A stretch of 64,000 bases of DNA, taken from positions 3,162,001 to 3,226,000 of the forward strand of contig NZ_CP025804.1 of assembly GCF_003352085.1 (NCBI RefSeq), given 5' to 3'. This stretch comes from Sulfitobacter sp. SK012. GTDB taxonomy: Bacteria > Pseudomonadota > Alphaproteobacteria > Rhodobacterales > Rhodobacteraceae. Below are positions 54,308 through 63,762 of this stretch, one piece after another. Under the pieces are notes generated by a model. The model did not search any database and had not been told where the DNA came from. It saw only the letters and a program-made list of their open reading frames with translations. Positions within the stretch are counted from its first letter, which is position 1. Each line of letters begins with the position of its first letter. Made by a program: the position numbers and the translations under genes.

Positions 54308-56644
54308 ATGTCAAAAACACGTAAAACCACGCTGACCATTCTTGTTGCGCTGATCGCCCTAACGATGGGCTTTGGCACCGTAGGTTGGATGAAAGAGCTC
54401 CCCGCCGGCGAAGTTGGGATCGGCCGGTTGCTAGAAGCGATCTTTCTTAGTTTTCTCGCCTTTGGGGGCGACCCACTCTACAGAAATCCCGGAGATTGGA
54501 CGCTTCATATCGCGCGGATCACCGGGATGCTGACAGCGGCGTCTGTGGTCTTTGCGTTCATGATGCTGGCAGTCAAAACATCATGGGACCGTCGCGGCAT
54601 TCTCATAGCACATGATCACACCGTACTGGTTGGCGCGGACTCGTTTTCGCTTTCATACGCACAGGCTCGCGAGGTTGGGAAAATCACCATTCTGGCAATG
54701 CCGAACGATATTCCCGCCCTTGAACCTTTAGCCGAGGATAACCGGATAAGCCTTGTTGCCGCCGATTTGGGCGATGTGAGCCATTGGCACAAGTTGCTGG
54801 GTGCCAAACCTAAGCGGATCATTTTTGGCGGATCGCAAGCACATATCAACGCACAACGTGCCATTGCTCTGAACGAACTTAGCGATACAGATCAATCTGT
54901 TGCTGCGCGGATCGCACAGGCGAAGGTTCTGTTGCGCATGGACGACGATGCGCTGGCCCGCGAGCTAGAGGCATGGTCGCCCCGGCTTGCCCATTGCGAA
55001 ACATTCAGCGAAGGCGGCTATATCGCCCAAGCATTGCTGACGCAGGTGGATTTCTGCGACATCGCAAAACTGCGTAGTCAAGATCGCGTGCATATTGCGA
55101 TCATAGGGATGGGTCATGTGGCCTTATCGCTCGCCGAAGAAATCGCACAACGTCTTCACAGCCACGCAATGAAAGAACGTCCGCTGATCAGCACAATCGA
55201 CACCCGTGCAGATGACGTGGATTGGGATATTCGACAAGATTTTGCCGGTGTGCGAAATGCTGTTGATCTGCCAAAACCGCTCAATTTGGATGCTTGTTCT
55301 TTTGGGCCTGATCTGGATGATCCCCAATTCGAGACGCTTTTGAAACGCACCGAAGAGGCCCCCCTGACGGCCATTTTGGTATGTGTCGGCGACGACAAGA
55401 TTAGCGCGCGCATTGGTATGCGTCTGCGCCGCGCCCAAACCGAATCCCGCAAGCTGCTGGCCCCGACTTTTGTGCGGATGCGCGGGAGTGGTACGCTGGG
55501 ATGCGATCAGGTGAACGACATTTCCGAAGGCATATATGTCTTTGGTGGCAACACGGTACGCGATCAGGATATCTCTCTTGATGACATGAAGCTGCGACTT
55601 GGCAAGCGGATGCATGACCTCTGGCGCACCACGCTCGCGTCGTCAGGGCGTCAAGACGAGAACATACCGTGGGATGATCTGACCCTTGAGCGCAAACGCT
55701 CCAACAAACGTGCGGGTCTCGCGGCCGTTGATATGCTCCGCTATGCGGGTCTTGCAGCTCCCGACGGGGACGCGTTGAGTGCTTTGCGCATCCTTCCCGA
55801 AGCGGAATCGCGTATGCGTTCCAACCTGATCGAACTGCAGTCTTTGTCGAAAGCAGAGTATAATCGCTACCGCGCAGAAAGGTTTTGCGCGGGCTGGTCC
55901 TATGCTGAACACCGCAATGACGAACGGCGCGAACATCCGCTTTTGGAAAGCCACTACAAAGTAACAGCAAAAGAACGGGCGAAAGACGTCAGCAACTTCA
56001 TGGCTGTGATTAAAGAGAGCGAAATTGCCCGGCAACGTAATGAACACGCATCACCTTGGCGCACGGTTGTCCGTGTTGGCGTTATGGGTCCGCTTGTCAT
56101 GTCGGATGCAGATGACATAGCGCTTAAACAGGCAGCGCAGGATATTTTGGCGCGATTGCCGCAACCGCTTGAAACCATACATCTAGAGGTGATCACTCCC
56201 AACGCCCCCGGCTTTGACCGCGCGATGGCTCAGGCTTTGTTGACGGAATGGCGCACCCGCAGGCTGCATGCGGCGGATATGATCAAGATGCAGGCGGGCA
56301 AAGTAAGCTACTTGCATAATGCGGCCTTGCCTTGGCCTGACAGCAAACTCGATGAAGTGAAAAATGCAGCGATCAAGCGCACCGCTCTGAACCGCTTTGA
56401 AGCCGCTGAAACCGCACTGGATAGCGCCCTGCGTGGCCGCATCCGAACGCTTGATATTCTGGGCGACATCGATCCCCTTGCCGTAACCGATGAACAGCGA
56501 ATTGGACATGCAATACAGGTGGCTTCAGTCTGTGATTTGACGGTTGTTGGGCTCCGCGAAGGATCCGGCAGCATTACCCGTGCGGCGCTGGCACAAATGA
56601 GCGACGGCGAACGCGTCAAAGTGATGGAAGTCACATTGGGCTAG
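54308..56644 (+). CDS. Two-helix RCK channel-like protein with RyR and SLOG-like domains
   Basis: A protein of about 778 residues. The N-terminal 100 residues have a helix (TLTILVALIALTMGFGTVG), a pore-loop-like LEAIFLSFLAFGG without a potassium filter, and a second helix (ITGMLTAASVVFAFMMLAV). Two Rossmann/RCK-like units follow (TVLVGADSFSLSYAQA, then HIAIIGMGHVALSLAEEIA), a layout like CASTOR/Pollux channels. Near residues 515-575 is a RyR-type repeat (RYRAERFCAGWSYAEHRND). The last 190 residues start VRVGVMGPLVMSDADD and look SLOG-like. RyR and SLOG domains recur in nucleotide-dependent conflict systems. ATG 54308 has AGGA eight bases upstream; ATG 54299 is the alternative. Ion specificity and ligand are unknown. 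Confidence 0.75.
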   Translation: MSKTRKTTLTILVALIALTMGFGTVGWMKELPAGEVGIGRLLEAIFLSFLAFGGDPLYRNPGDWTLHIARITGMLTAASVVFAFMMLAVKTSWDRRGILIAHDHTVLVGADSFSLSYAQAREVGKITILAMPNDIPALEPLAEDNRISLVAADLGDVSHWHKLLGAKPKRIIFGGSQAHINAQRAIALNELSDTDQSVAARIAQAKVLLRMDDDALARELEAWSPRLAHCETFSEGGYIAQALLTQVDFCDIAKLRSQDRVHIAIIGMGHVALSLAEEIAQRLHSHAMKERPLISTIDTRADDVDWDIRQDFAGVRNAVDLPKPLNLDACSFGPDLDDPQFETLLKRTEEAPLTAILVCVGDDKISARIGMRLRRAQTESRKLLAPTFVRMRGSGTLGCDQVNDISEGIYVFGGNTVRDQDISLDDMKLRLGKRMHDLWRTTLASSGRQDENIPWDDLTLERKRSNKRAGLAAVDMLRYAGLAAPDGDALSALRILPEAESRMRSNLIELQSLSKAEYNRYRAERFCAGWSYAEHRNDERREHPLLESHYKVTAKERAKDVSNFMAVIKESEIARQRNEHASPWRTVVRVGVMGPLVMSDADDIALKQAAQDILARLPQPLETIHLEVITPNAPGFDRAMAQALLTEWRTRRLHAADMIKMQAGKVSYLHNAALPWPDSKLDEVKNAAIKRTALNRFEAAETALDSALRGRIRTLDILGDIDPLAVTDEQRIGHAIQVASVCDLTVVGLREGSGSITRAALAQMSDGERVKVMEVTLG

Positions 56645-56727
56645 GTGCTTTGCCGTGGGTTGATGCCACAACCTTGCCAGTCAACAGGCTGACATCTACA
56701 CCACCTGATCGCCGTTCTTGCAGCGGC

Positions 56728-58128
56728 TTAACTCGCCAGCGACGGCAACCAAAGCACGATGGATGGGAAGGCAACCAGCAGCGCAATCGTGATGCCATCC
56801 GCAATGAAAAACGGTGTCACTCCGCGGAATACATCCTGCACGGTTAGGTCATCACGCACGCCAGCAACCACAAAACAATTGAGGCCAATGGGCGGGGTGA
56901 TCAGACAAAACTCCGCCATCTTCACCACCAAAATCCCAAACCAGATCGCACACATTTCACCCGACATGCCAAAGGCGCTGTCGGCCGCTGCGACCTCTTC
57001 ACCGCCGTTGAGCGCCATTACGGCGGGGTACACAACAGGCAACGTCAACAGCAACATGCCAATCGCGTCCATGAACATTCCCAAGATCGCATAAGCAAGC
57101 AGAATACATATCAAAATTATCATTGGCGACATCGTCAGTGATGAAATCCAATCAGCAAAGGCACCCGGCAGATCAGCAAAACCCAAGAACCGTACATAGA
57201 TCAACACGCCCCAGATAATGGTGAAAATCATCACCGTCAGCTTGGCTGTTTCCAGCAGTGCGTCTTTGAACTGCGTCCATTTCATGCCGCGCGCCATGGC
57301 CATCAGAAAGACGATGAAAGCACCAATGGCACCGCCCTCTGTTGGGGTGCCCCACGCGTCCCCAAAGGGGTTATAAACAAAGAAGATGATGATCACGACC
57401 ACTGCTACAATCGGCAACGCAGGCGGCAACGATTCAAAACGTTCGCGCCACGTAAAGCCACCGATGGGCGGGCCGACGTTTTTCCAGATCATCGCGATAC
57501 CAATGATCAGACCGGTGTAGACCAACGCGGAAAAAGCGCCGGGAATGAATCCTGCGAGCAGCAGTTTACCCACGTCCTGCTCAACGATAATCGCATAGAT
57601 CACGAGGATCGCTGACGGTGGGATCAACGACGCTAGTGTGCCCGCCGCCGCAACAACGCCAGCGGCGAATTGTTTGTTATAGCCGTTCTCAAGCATCTCC
57701 GGGATGGCAATACGCGCAAATACAGCCGAGGTCGCGACGGAGGCCCCTGAAACTGCAGCAAATCCCGCGGTTGCAAACACTGTCGCCACGGCCAGGCCAC
57801 CCGGTACCCACGCGATCCAGCGCTTGGCCGCGGTAAAGAGCGCCTTTGTCAGGCCCGCGTAATAGGCCAGATAGCCGATCAGGATGAAGGTCGGAATAAG
57901 GCTCAGGGCCTGCGCCGAAACTTTGGAATGTGGCACCTGCCCCGCTGTTTTGATCGCGACGGTCAGTGCCCAGTCGAGTTCAGAGAACTGCATGCCTTTT
58001 TTGGCCCAGAAAATCCAGATCAGGCCGATCAATCCGGCAAGTGCTGCGGCAAAAGCCACGCGCATGCCCAAGATCACCATCAGCAACATACCGCCCGAGA
58101 CCCATAGGCCGATTTCGATGGGTTCCAT
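56728..58128 (-). CDS. dctM: TRAP transporter large permease
   Basis: A 466-residue inner-membrane protein of the DctM family with about twelve helices, the main ion-coupled subunit of a TRAP importer. It starts WVSGGMLLMVILGMRVAFAA and has PPSAILVIYAIIVEQDVGKL and PPIGLNCFVV, which are recognisable family blocks. Its start is coupled to the stop of the small permease gene (shared base at 58128). It belongs to a dctP-dctQ-dctM operon on the minus strand. The substrate is probably an organic acid, as for most of this family. Confidence 0.92.
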   Translation of the reverse strand: MEPIEIGLWVSGGMLLMVILGMRVAFAAALAGLIGLIWIFWAKKGMQFSELDWALTVAIKTAGQVPHSKVSAQALSLIPTFILIGYLAYYAGLTKALFTAAKRWIAWVPGGLAVATVFATAGFAAVSGASVATSAVFARIAIPEMLENGYNKQFAAGVVAAAGTLASLIPPSAILVIYAIIVEQDVGKLLLAGFIPGAFSALVYTGLIIGIAMIWKNVGPPIGGFTWRERFESLPPALPIVAVVVIIIFFVYNPFGDAWGTPTEGGAIGAFIVFLMAMARGMKWTQFKDALLETAKLTVMIFTIIWGVLIYVRFLGFADLPGAFADWISSLTMSPMIILICILLAYAILGMFMDAIGMLLLTLPVVYPAVMALNGGEEVAAADSAFGMSGEMCAIWFGILVVKMAEFCLITPPIGLNCFVVAGVRDDLTVQDVFRGVTPFFIADGITIALLVAFPSIVLWLPSLAS

Positions 58129-58757
58129 CAGCTTTTTCCTGCCAAAAGTTCGGCCTCAGCCAAGGCCTGTTCTGCGGCAGATTGAACCAGCGGAACGGCG
58201 ACAGGGGTTGCAAGGCCAAGGACCATCGCGCGCCCGTAGCCCCAAACTTGCAGACATAAGCGCACGCAAATGACCCCAAATGCCACTGGGACCAACAGTT
58301 TCGCAGGCCAGATGGGCAAGCCGATATCAATCGAGCTGTCGCGGCTCCAAAGAGGGGATGAAAAATCAAAGCTGCGCTGAAAATGCGCCCAAGAGCCCCA
58401 CGTCAGCGCCAGCATCAGAATGAGGATAAGCAAGACCGAGAAGGTTTCCGCTGCCCAAAGTGCGCGGCCTTTCAATCGGCCAATCAGCAGATCCATGCGC
58501 ACATGGCCGCCGTTCCGCTGGGTGTAGGACACGCCCATGATCGCAATAAAGGGCATCGCCGCTTCGATCCAATCCACATAGCCCGCCAATGGGGATTCGA
58601 AAAATTTCCGCCCACCAACGGAGCGGACCGCCAACACCATCAACATAAACGCAGCAAAGCCCGAAATGAACGCAAAGAATGTCTCGAGCTTGAGAAGGTG
58701 CCTGTCGAGACGGCTAAGCAGGCTGCCATCTTCTAGCACGGCGGATGATCCGGCCAT
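58128..58757 (-). CDS. dctQ: TRAP transporter small permease
   Basis: A 209-residue four-helix inner-membrane protein of the DctQ family. Hydrophobic segments include TFFAFISGFAAFMLMVLAV, PFIAIMGVSYTQRNGGHVR (with the conserved H-x-R) and a C-terminal pair. It has an N-terminal extension of about 25 residues and an acidic C-terminal tail. It pairs with DctM in the membrane. A hairpin separates it from dctP upstream, so the membrane subunits are probably made in smaller amounts. Confidence 0.88.
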   Translation of the reverse strand: MAGSSAVLEDGSLLSRLDRHLLKLETFFAFISGFAAFMLMVLAVRSVGGRKFFESPLAGYVDWIEAAMPFIAIMGVSYTQRNGGHVRMDLLIGRLKGRALWAAETFSVLLILILMLALTWGSWAHFQRSFDFSSPLWSRDSSIDIGLPIWPAKLLVPVAFGVICVRLCLQVWGYGRAMVLGLATPVAVPLVQSAAEQALAEAELLAGKS

Positions 58758-58812
58758 GGGGTTTGTCCTAACGAAGGGTGTCGGGGCGCATTATGTGCTG
58801 TTGTATAGAAAA

Positions 58813-58838
58813 GAGCCGCGCCAGTGTTGGCGCGGCTC
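58813..58838 (-). terminator. Attenuating hairpin after dctP
   Basis: GAGCCGCGCC and GGCGCGGCTC form a 10-bp perfect stem with a 6-base loop 11 bases after the dctP stop on the minus strand. The stem is followed by a CTTTTC-type T-rich tail. It should end most transcripts after the binding protein while allowing some readthrough to dctQM. Confidence 0.75.
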
Positions 58839-58848
58839 AGAAAGCGGC

Positions 58849-59865
58849 CTAGTTGCCGGCGCGTTCTTTTTCCAACGTCGAGATTACCAGATCATAGAGC
58901 TCTTGACCTGGAATGCCTTGGGCTTCCATGTCAGCAATCCATGCTTCGCGCGCGGGATCAGCTGCCTTGGCTTTGAACTCAGCAATGGTTTCAGGCGTCA
59001 AAGACACCTTGGTCACGTTTTTCTCGACCAAGATGCTGTCCCATTTTTCAAGGAGCTCACCGTAGTTGGTGACATAGTGTTCCAGTGCTTCGTCCACGGA
59101 GCCATCAAGGGCTGCGCGCTCGTCATCGCTCAGCGCATTATAGGCGTCGATGTTAACCACAACAGGGCAGTTTACCGTGCCTGGGTTAAGGTTCTCAGTC
59201 CACCAATCGGCCTGATTGATCGTGCCAAAGCTGAGGTGGGCGTGCTGAGCAAAGGCGACCGTATCAACAACGCCCGATTCCATTGCGTTATACGCCTCGG
59301 ACGAGGTCACGGACGTTGGAACGGCACCGACTGCCTCAAAGGCTCTGCCTAGGCCGCCTGTGGCACGTACACGCATGCCTGCCATTTTTGCCAGCGTATC
59401 GCGTGGCTCACCGGTGCCAACCAGATTGTACTGTGGCATCGGCGACGTCATCAGCATCTGCGCATTCCACTGAGCCATCTCTTTGGCAACAGCGGGGTGG
59501 GCATAGACGGCACGTGAAACGGCGACTTCTTCGGCCAGATTGCTGACACCAAGGAACGGCAGTTCCAGCACGGTGATCGAGCGGTTTTTATCTGCGTGAT
59601 ACCCGGCACAGAACTGCGCCATTTCGAACGCCCCGATGGAAATGCCATCAAGGTTTTCACGGTTCTTGCTTAGGCCGCCATAGCTGACGTTCATTGTGAA
59701 AGAGCCGCCCGTTTTCTCGGATACCAGCTCAGCAATTTTTTCGATGTGCTCCGTGAACGCGCGACGCTTGCCCCAAACAGATACATTCCATTCGGTTGCC
59801 ATTGCTTCGGCAGCAAATGCAAAAGACATCGTGGTGACAACAGCACCAGCTGTAAATTTATTCAT
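58849..59865 (-). CDS. dctP: TRAP transporter substrate-binding protein
   Basis: A 338-residue periplasmic DctP-family binding protein. The signal peptide (FTAGAVVTTMSFAFAAEAMA) ends before TEWNVSVWGKRRAFTEH. The middle contains the ligand arginine region KMAGMRVRATGGLGRAFEA and VPTSVTSSEAYNAMESGVVD, typical of TRAP receptors that hold a carboxylate. ATG 59865 has GGGAGAG upstream; longer in-frame starts lack support. It is the first gene of the dctPQM operon and is divergent to acs. A tryptophan-rich ligand region suggests an aromatic or larger organic acid is possible, but this is not certain. Confidence 0.92.
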   Translation of the reverse strand: MNKFTAGAVVTTMSFAFAAEAMATEWNVSVWGKRRAFTEHIEKIAELVSEKTGGSFTMNVSYGGLSKNRENLDGISIGAFEMAQFCAGYHADKNRSITVLELPFLGVSNLAEEVAVSRAVYAHPAVAKEMAQWNAQMLMTSPMPQYNLVGTGEPRDTLAKMAGMRVRATGGLGRAFEAVGAVPTSVTSSEAYNAMESGVVDTVAFAQHAHLSFGTINQADWWTENLNPGTVNCPVVVNIDAYNALSDDERAALDGSVDEALEHYVTNYGELLEKWDSILVEKNVTKVSLTPETIAEFKAKAADPAREAWIADMEAQGIPGQELYDLVISTLEKERAGN

Positions 59866-60378
59866 GATTTTCTCTCCCTTATCTCTCATCCGGCATATCA
59901 GCACTTTTACACAGCGGAGCAAAGGGCATTTTACGAAACCTGTAAAAGGTTCGACACACACCATGTCCCGCGCAGTGACAACAAACCAGTGACACCCCGT
60001 CATTTGCGGGGTTGGTCAAAAGAAACGGAAAGAGACCCGCAATGCAAGTCGTGCGGCTTCGATAGTAAGGTTATGTCGTTTTAATGATAATTTACAGTCA
60101 GTTACCAAGGGCACCTCATTCTGATCGTTTCGAGGTGGCTGCCCCACTGTGCGGATATTCACACATCAGACAGCCTAAGCTTAACCCGCATATTAGCACC
60201 TTGGTGAAATGGCCTGTGGCGCTTGACCAATCCCGCCAGCAGCAGTTAATAAATTTACTAAATCCGCGATGCATAAGGCGGGGCCGTTTTCTTCTGGCCC
60301 CTCTTGGATATGATCGCGGCAAAACAAAGGGCGGGCAAGTATCTGCGCGCATTGAAAAGACTCAAGAGAGGAATATCC
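59866..60378. other. Divergent promoter region, dctP and acs
   Basis: About 510 bases between divergent dctP and acs. It should hold both promoters, but no clear operator palindrome or riboswitch could be identified by eye. AT content is higher in its middle part near 60065-60110. Confidence 0.5.
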
Positions 60379-62322
60379 ATGTCCAAGACATTCAGCCCAC
60401 CGTCCGAGATGGCGGCAAACGCCCATGTGGACGCCGCGCGCTACGACACGATGTATGCAGCTTCGCTGGCCGATCCGGATGCGTTCTGGCGCGAGCAGGC
60501 CGCGCGGGTGGATTGGATCAAACCTTTCACGACAGTCTCGGACGTGGATTTCACCCTTGGCAACGTCAAGATCAACTGGTTTGCGGACGGTACGCTGAAC
60601 GTATCTGAAAATTGTATCGACCGGCATTTGGCCACGCGCGGCGATCAAACTGCGATCATCTGGGAGCCAGACAGCCCCGAAGATGGTGCCAAGCACATCA
60701 CCTACAAAGAACTGCACGCCAACACTTGCCGCATGGCCAATATCCTCAAGGGGCTTGGCGTGGCAAAGGGCGACCGCGTCATCATCTATATGCCCATGAT
60801 CCCTGAGGCCGCTTTTGCCATGCTGGCCTGTGCACGCATTGGCGCGATCCATTCGATTGTGTTCGCCGGCTTTTCCGCGGACGCGCTTGCCTCGCGGGTC
60901 AAAGGGTCTGACGCCAAGGTCGTTATCACCGCTGATTTTGCACCGCGCGGTGGCAAAGCAACACCATTGAAGGCAAATGCAGATACAGCCCTCAGCACCT
61001 GTGATGCATCGGTGCAATGCCTTGTTGTGCGGCGTACGGGCGGCGATGTTGCGTGGAACGACGCGCGTGATCACGACTATAATGCGCTGAGCGTTGATGC
61101 CTCAGACACCTGTGCCGTTGAAGAGATGGCGGCAGAAGATCCGCTGTTCATCCTCTACACTTCAGGCTCGACCGGGCAACCCAAAGGCGTTGTGCATTCG
61201 ACTGGCGGTTATCTCGTTTATGCCGCACTCACCCATGAGGTCACGTTTGATTACCATGACGGTGATATCTTCTGGTGCACGGCAGATGTCGGCTGGGTCA
61301 CCGGTCACAGCTATATCGTTTACGGTCCCCTCGCCAATGGCGCGACCACAGTGATGTTTGAAGGGGTGCCGACTTACCCCGACGCCAGCCGCTTTTGGCA
61401 GGTGTGCGAAAAGCACAAGGTTAACCAGTTCTACACCGCTCCCACCGCCATTCGCGCCCTGATGGGTAAGGGTAATTCCTTTGTTGAAGGGGCCGATCTG
61501 TCGTCGCTCAAACTGCTGGGCACCGTGGGGGAACCAATCAACCCAGAAGCGTGGAACTGGTACAATGAGGTCGTCGGAGGCGGGCGTTGCCCAATCGTGG
61601 ACACGTGGTGGCAAACCGAAACCGGTGGCCATTTGATGACCCCCCTGCCCGGCGCGCATGCAACAAAACCGGGCTCCGCGATGAAACCCTATTTCGGCAT
61701 TAAGCCGGTTGTGCTTGAACCGACGACTGCCGAAGAACTGCACGGCAATCCGGTTGAGGGTGTGCTGTGCATTGCCAACAGCTGGCCCGGTCAGATGCGT
61801 ACGGTTTGGGGCGATCATGAGCGGTTTGAAAAGACTTACTTCGCAGATTACCCCGGCTATTATTTCACCGGTGATGGCTGCAAGCGCGATGAGGATGGCG
61901 ATTATTGGATCACAGGTCGTGTGGACGACGTGATAAACGTGTCAGGCCACCGTATGGGCACGGCCGAAGTTGAGAGCGCATTGGTCGCCCATCCCAAAGT
62001 CGCGGAAAGTGCGGTTGTCGGCTACCCCCACGACATCAAAGGACAGGGCATTTATTGCTATGTGACGTTGATGGGAGGCGAGGAGCCATCCGAAGTGCTG
62101 CGCAAAGAACTGCGGAACTGGGTGCGCACGGAAATCGGCCCGATTGCGTCTCCGGATGTGATTCAGTGGGCACCGGGCTTGCCCAAGACGCGGTCAGGCA
62201 AGATCATGCGTCGTATTCTGCGCAAGATCGCAGAGAATGACTATGGCGCGCTGGGGGATATCTCCACGCTGGCCGATCCATCGGTGGTCGAAGATCTTAT
62301 TACCAACCGCGCAAAAAGTTAA
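60379..62322 (+). CDS. acs: Acetyl-CoA synthetase
   Basis: A 647-residue AMP-forming acetate-CoA ligase in the cytoplasm. Motifs are [19 protein letters not shown] (ATP-binding), the acetate-pocket region [16 protein letters not shown] with its tryptophan, [10 protein letters not shown], the hinge [18 protein letters not shown] and the C-terminal lysine in [12 protein letters not shown], which is normally regulated by acetylation. Length is normal and no part is missing. ATG 60379 has AGAGAGGA upstream; the longer frame from 60304 is not needed. A terminator hairpin follows the stop. It is a single-gene unit by layout. Confidence 0.95.
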   Translation: MSKTFSPPSEMAANAHVDAARYDTMYAASLADPDAFWREQAARVDWIKPFTTVSDVDFTLGNVKINWFADGTLNVSENCIDRHLATRGDQTAIIWEPDSPEDGAKHITYKELHANTCRMANILKGLGVAKGDRVIIYMPMIPEAAFAMLACARIGAIHSIVFAGFSADALASRVKGSDAKVVITADFAPRGGKATPLKANADTALSTCDASVQCLVVRRTGGDVAWNDARDHDYNALSVDASDTCAVEEMAAEDPLFILYTSGSTGQPKGVVHSTGGYLVYAALTHEVTFDYHDGDIFWCTADVGWVTGHSYIVYGPLANGATTVMFEGVPTYPDASRFWQVCEKHKVNQFYTAPTAIRALMGKGNSFVEGADLSSLKLLGTVGEPINPEAWNWYNEVVGGGRCPIVDTWWQTETGGHLMTPLPGAHATKPGSAMKPYFGIKPVVLEPTTAEELHGNPVEGVLCIANSWPGQMRTVWGDHERFEKTYFADYPGYYFTGDGCKRDEDGDYWITGRVDDVINVSGHRMGTAEVESALVAHPKVAESAVVGYPHDIKGQGIYCYVTLMGGEEPSEVLRKELRNWVRTEIGPIASPDVIQWAPGLPKTRSGKIMRRILRKIAENDYGALGDISTLADPSVVEDLITNRAKS

Positions 62323-62327
62323 GGGAT

Positions 62328-62353
62328 CAAGGGCGGTGCCAATGCCGCCCTTG
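62328..62353. terminator. Terminator hairpin after acs
   Basis: CAAGGGCGG (62328-62336) and CCGCCCTTG (62345-62353) form a 9-bp perfect stem with an 8-base loop just after the acs stop. It lies between convergent acs and the lectin-fold gene and may serve both. The following T-run is weak. Confidence 0.65.
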
Positions 62354-62364
62354 TCCTAGACCAC

Positions 62365-62979
62365 TTAATTTACGGCAAAGCAGTAAAACAATCCGTCGCC
62401 GCCGGTGCCGCGCAGGTCCTCAAGGCTACAGCCGCGAGATCCATGTGCGGAATTCCACGATTTCGGGTTGTCACCGCCACCCGTACGGTCGTGGTGCCCG
62501 ACCATAGCTGAACCTTCGCCACTGCTCGTCCAATCGGCACAAGCAGTACCTGACAGCGTCCCGTCCAAGCCTGAACCGGTCAGAATGTCATGGCGGTTGG
62601 GCGTGTCGCCACGGCCATTGATCACGTCGCCTGTCTCGCTCAAAGATGCGAGCTTGCTCAATGCACTATTGTCGCTGTGCAGGTCATCGACGCTGGTCGC
62701 CACGACCTCGCCTTTTGCATTGCTCCAAGGCCCCGCCCCGATACGGTCGCGTGCGTTTTCAGTACTTGATGAAAGATACGCAGCCCATGTTTTACCCGTG
62801 ACACCTGCGGCTTCGGCCAAAGTGGTGCAATAGGCGTCCGCCCCAGCCAGCCCGCCCAGATCAGCCCCGTTGCCCGGGTTCTCGCTGGTGATGAAAAAGC
62901 CCATGCCAGCGTCTTGGGCCTGCACGACACCTGCGCCACCCATACATAGGGCCACAGCGATGAGAGTTCTTCTAAACAT
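62365..62979 (-). CDS. Exported protein with endostatin/lectin-like fold
   Basis: A 204-residue exported protein. A signal peptide (FRRTLIAVALCMGGAGVVQA) leads into MGFFITSENPGNGADLGGLA and GADAYCTTLA, ARDRIGAGPWSNAKGEVV, and a C-terminal GCSLEDLRGTGGDGLFYCFA. These are hallmarks of a small C-type-lectin or endostatin-like domain found in many marine bacteria, with disulfide-forming cysteines. The role is not known; binding to a surface or polymer is possible. It is convergent with acs and stands alone. Confidence 0.75.
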   Translation of the reverse strand: MFRRTLIAVALCMGGAGVVQAQDAGMGFFITSENPGNGADLGGLAGADAYCTTLAEAAGVTGKTWAAYLSSSTENARDRIGAGPWSNAKGEVVATSVDDLHSDNSALSKLASLSETGDVINGRGDTPNRHDILTGSGLDGTLSGTACADWTSSGEGSAMVGHHDRTGGGDNPKSWNSAHGSRGCSLEDLRGTGGDGLFYCFAVN

Positions 62980-63243
62980 ATCGGATATCCTTGTCGGTTT
63001 GGTTCAAACTAATCTGGCGATCTCGAGGAGCCCACAGAACGGCCCTGAAAGAGATACGCTTAGCTGCGCGAATGCCGTCGAAACTAGCGGCCAGAACGCA
63101 GCATTGTTTGTAAACCTAGAGCGGTCCAGCCCTTCCGCGCAAGCCGTGCGCCCCTCACCATAGCGTTATCAGCGGGAATCTGTCGCAGGCTGCCGCACGG
63201 CAGATGCTGGACAAATCAGACGCGGCGTGGCACCGCTGACCCT

Positions 63244-63756
63244 ATGAAAACACCTATGCGCTCCTTTGTCCCCGCCACCGAAACAACAGCAGACCTGCGC
63301 CGCGCATTTGGTCGCTATGGCACCGGCGTGACGGTCGTAACAACCAAGACGCCTACGGGCCTTGTTGGGATGACGGCAAACTCGTTTACATCCGTATCGC
63401 TTGATCCGGCATTGGTGCTGTGGTCGCCTGCGACATCGTCCAAACGCCACGATATCTTTGCGAGTGCAGCCGGCTTTTGCGTGCATGTGTTGGGCGCTGA
63501 TCAATTGGCGTTGGCGCAACATTTTGCGACCCAAGGTCATGACTTTGAGACTGTCGATTGGATCGAAGGACCAACAGGCGCACCGACGTTGCAAGGGTGC
63601 CTTGCCGCGTTCCATTGCGAAACTTACGCAGTACATCCGGCAGGCGATCATTCATTGATTTTGGGGCATGTGAAAAGCGCAGCAATGCGTGAAAACGACG
63701 ACCCCGGCCTGATGTTTGACCGAGGCCGATTTGGCCAGTTCGCTCCGCAAAGTTAA
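63244..63756 (+). CDS. Flavin reductase-like FMN-binding protein
   Basis: A 170-residue protein of the flavin reductase-like (split barrel) family that binds FMN and reduces flavin with NAD(P)H for a partner monooxygenase. The sequence shows FGRYGTGVTVVTTKTPTG, GMTANSFTSVSLDPALVLW and the later GHVKSA, all typical. The start at ATG 63244 or ATG 63256 is unclear as neither has a good ribosome site. The partner monooxygenase is not in the window. It is convergent with the TamB-like gene. Confidence 0.88.
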   Translation: MKTPMRSFVPATETTADLRRAFGRYGTGVTVVTTKTPTGLVGMTANSFTSVSLDPALVLWSPATSSKRHDIFASAAGFCVHVLGADQLALAQHFATQGHDFETVDWIEGPTGAPTLQGCLAAFHCETYAVHPAGDHSLILGHVKSAAMRENDDPGLMFDRGRFGQFAPQS

Positions 63757-63762
63757 TCAGGT

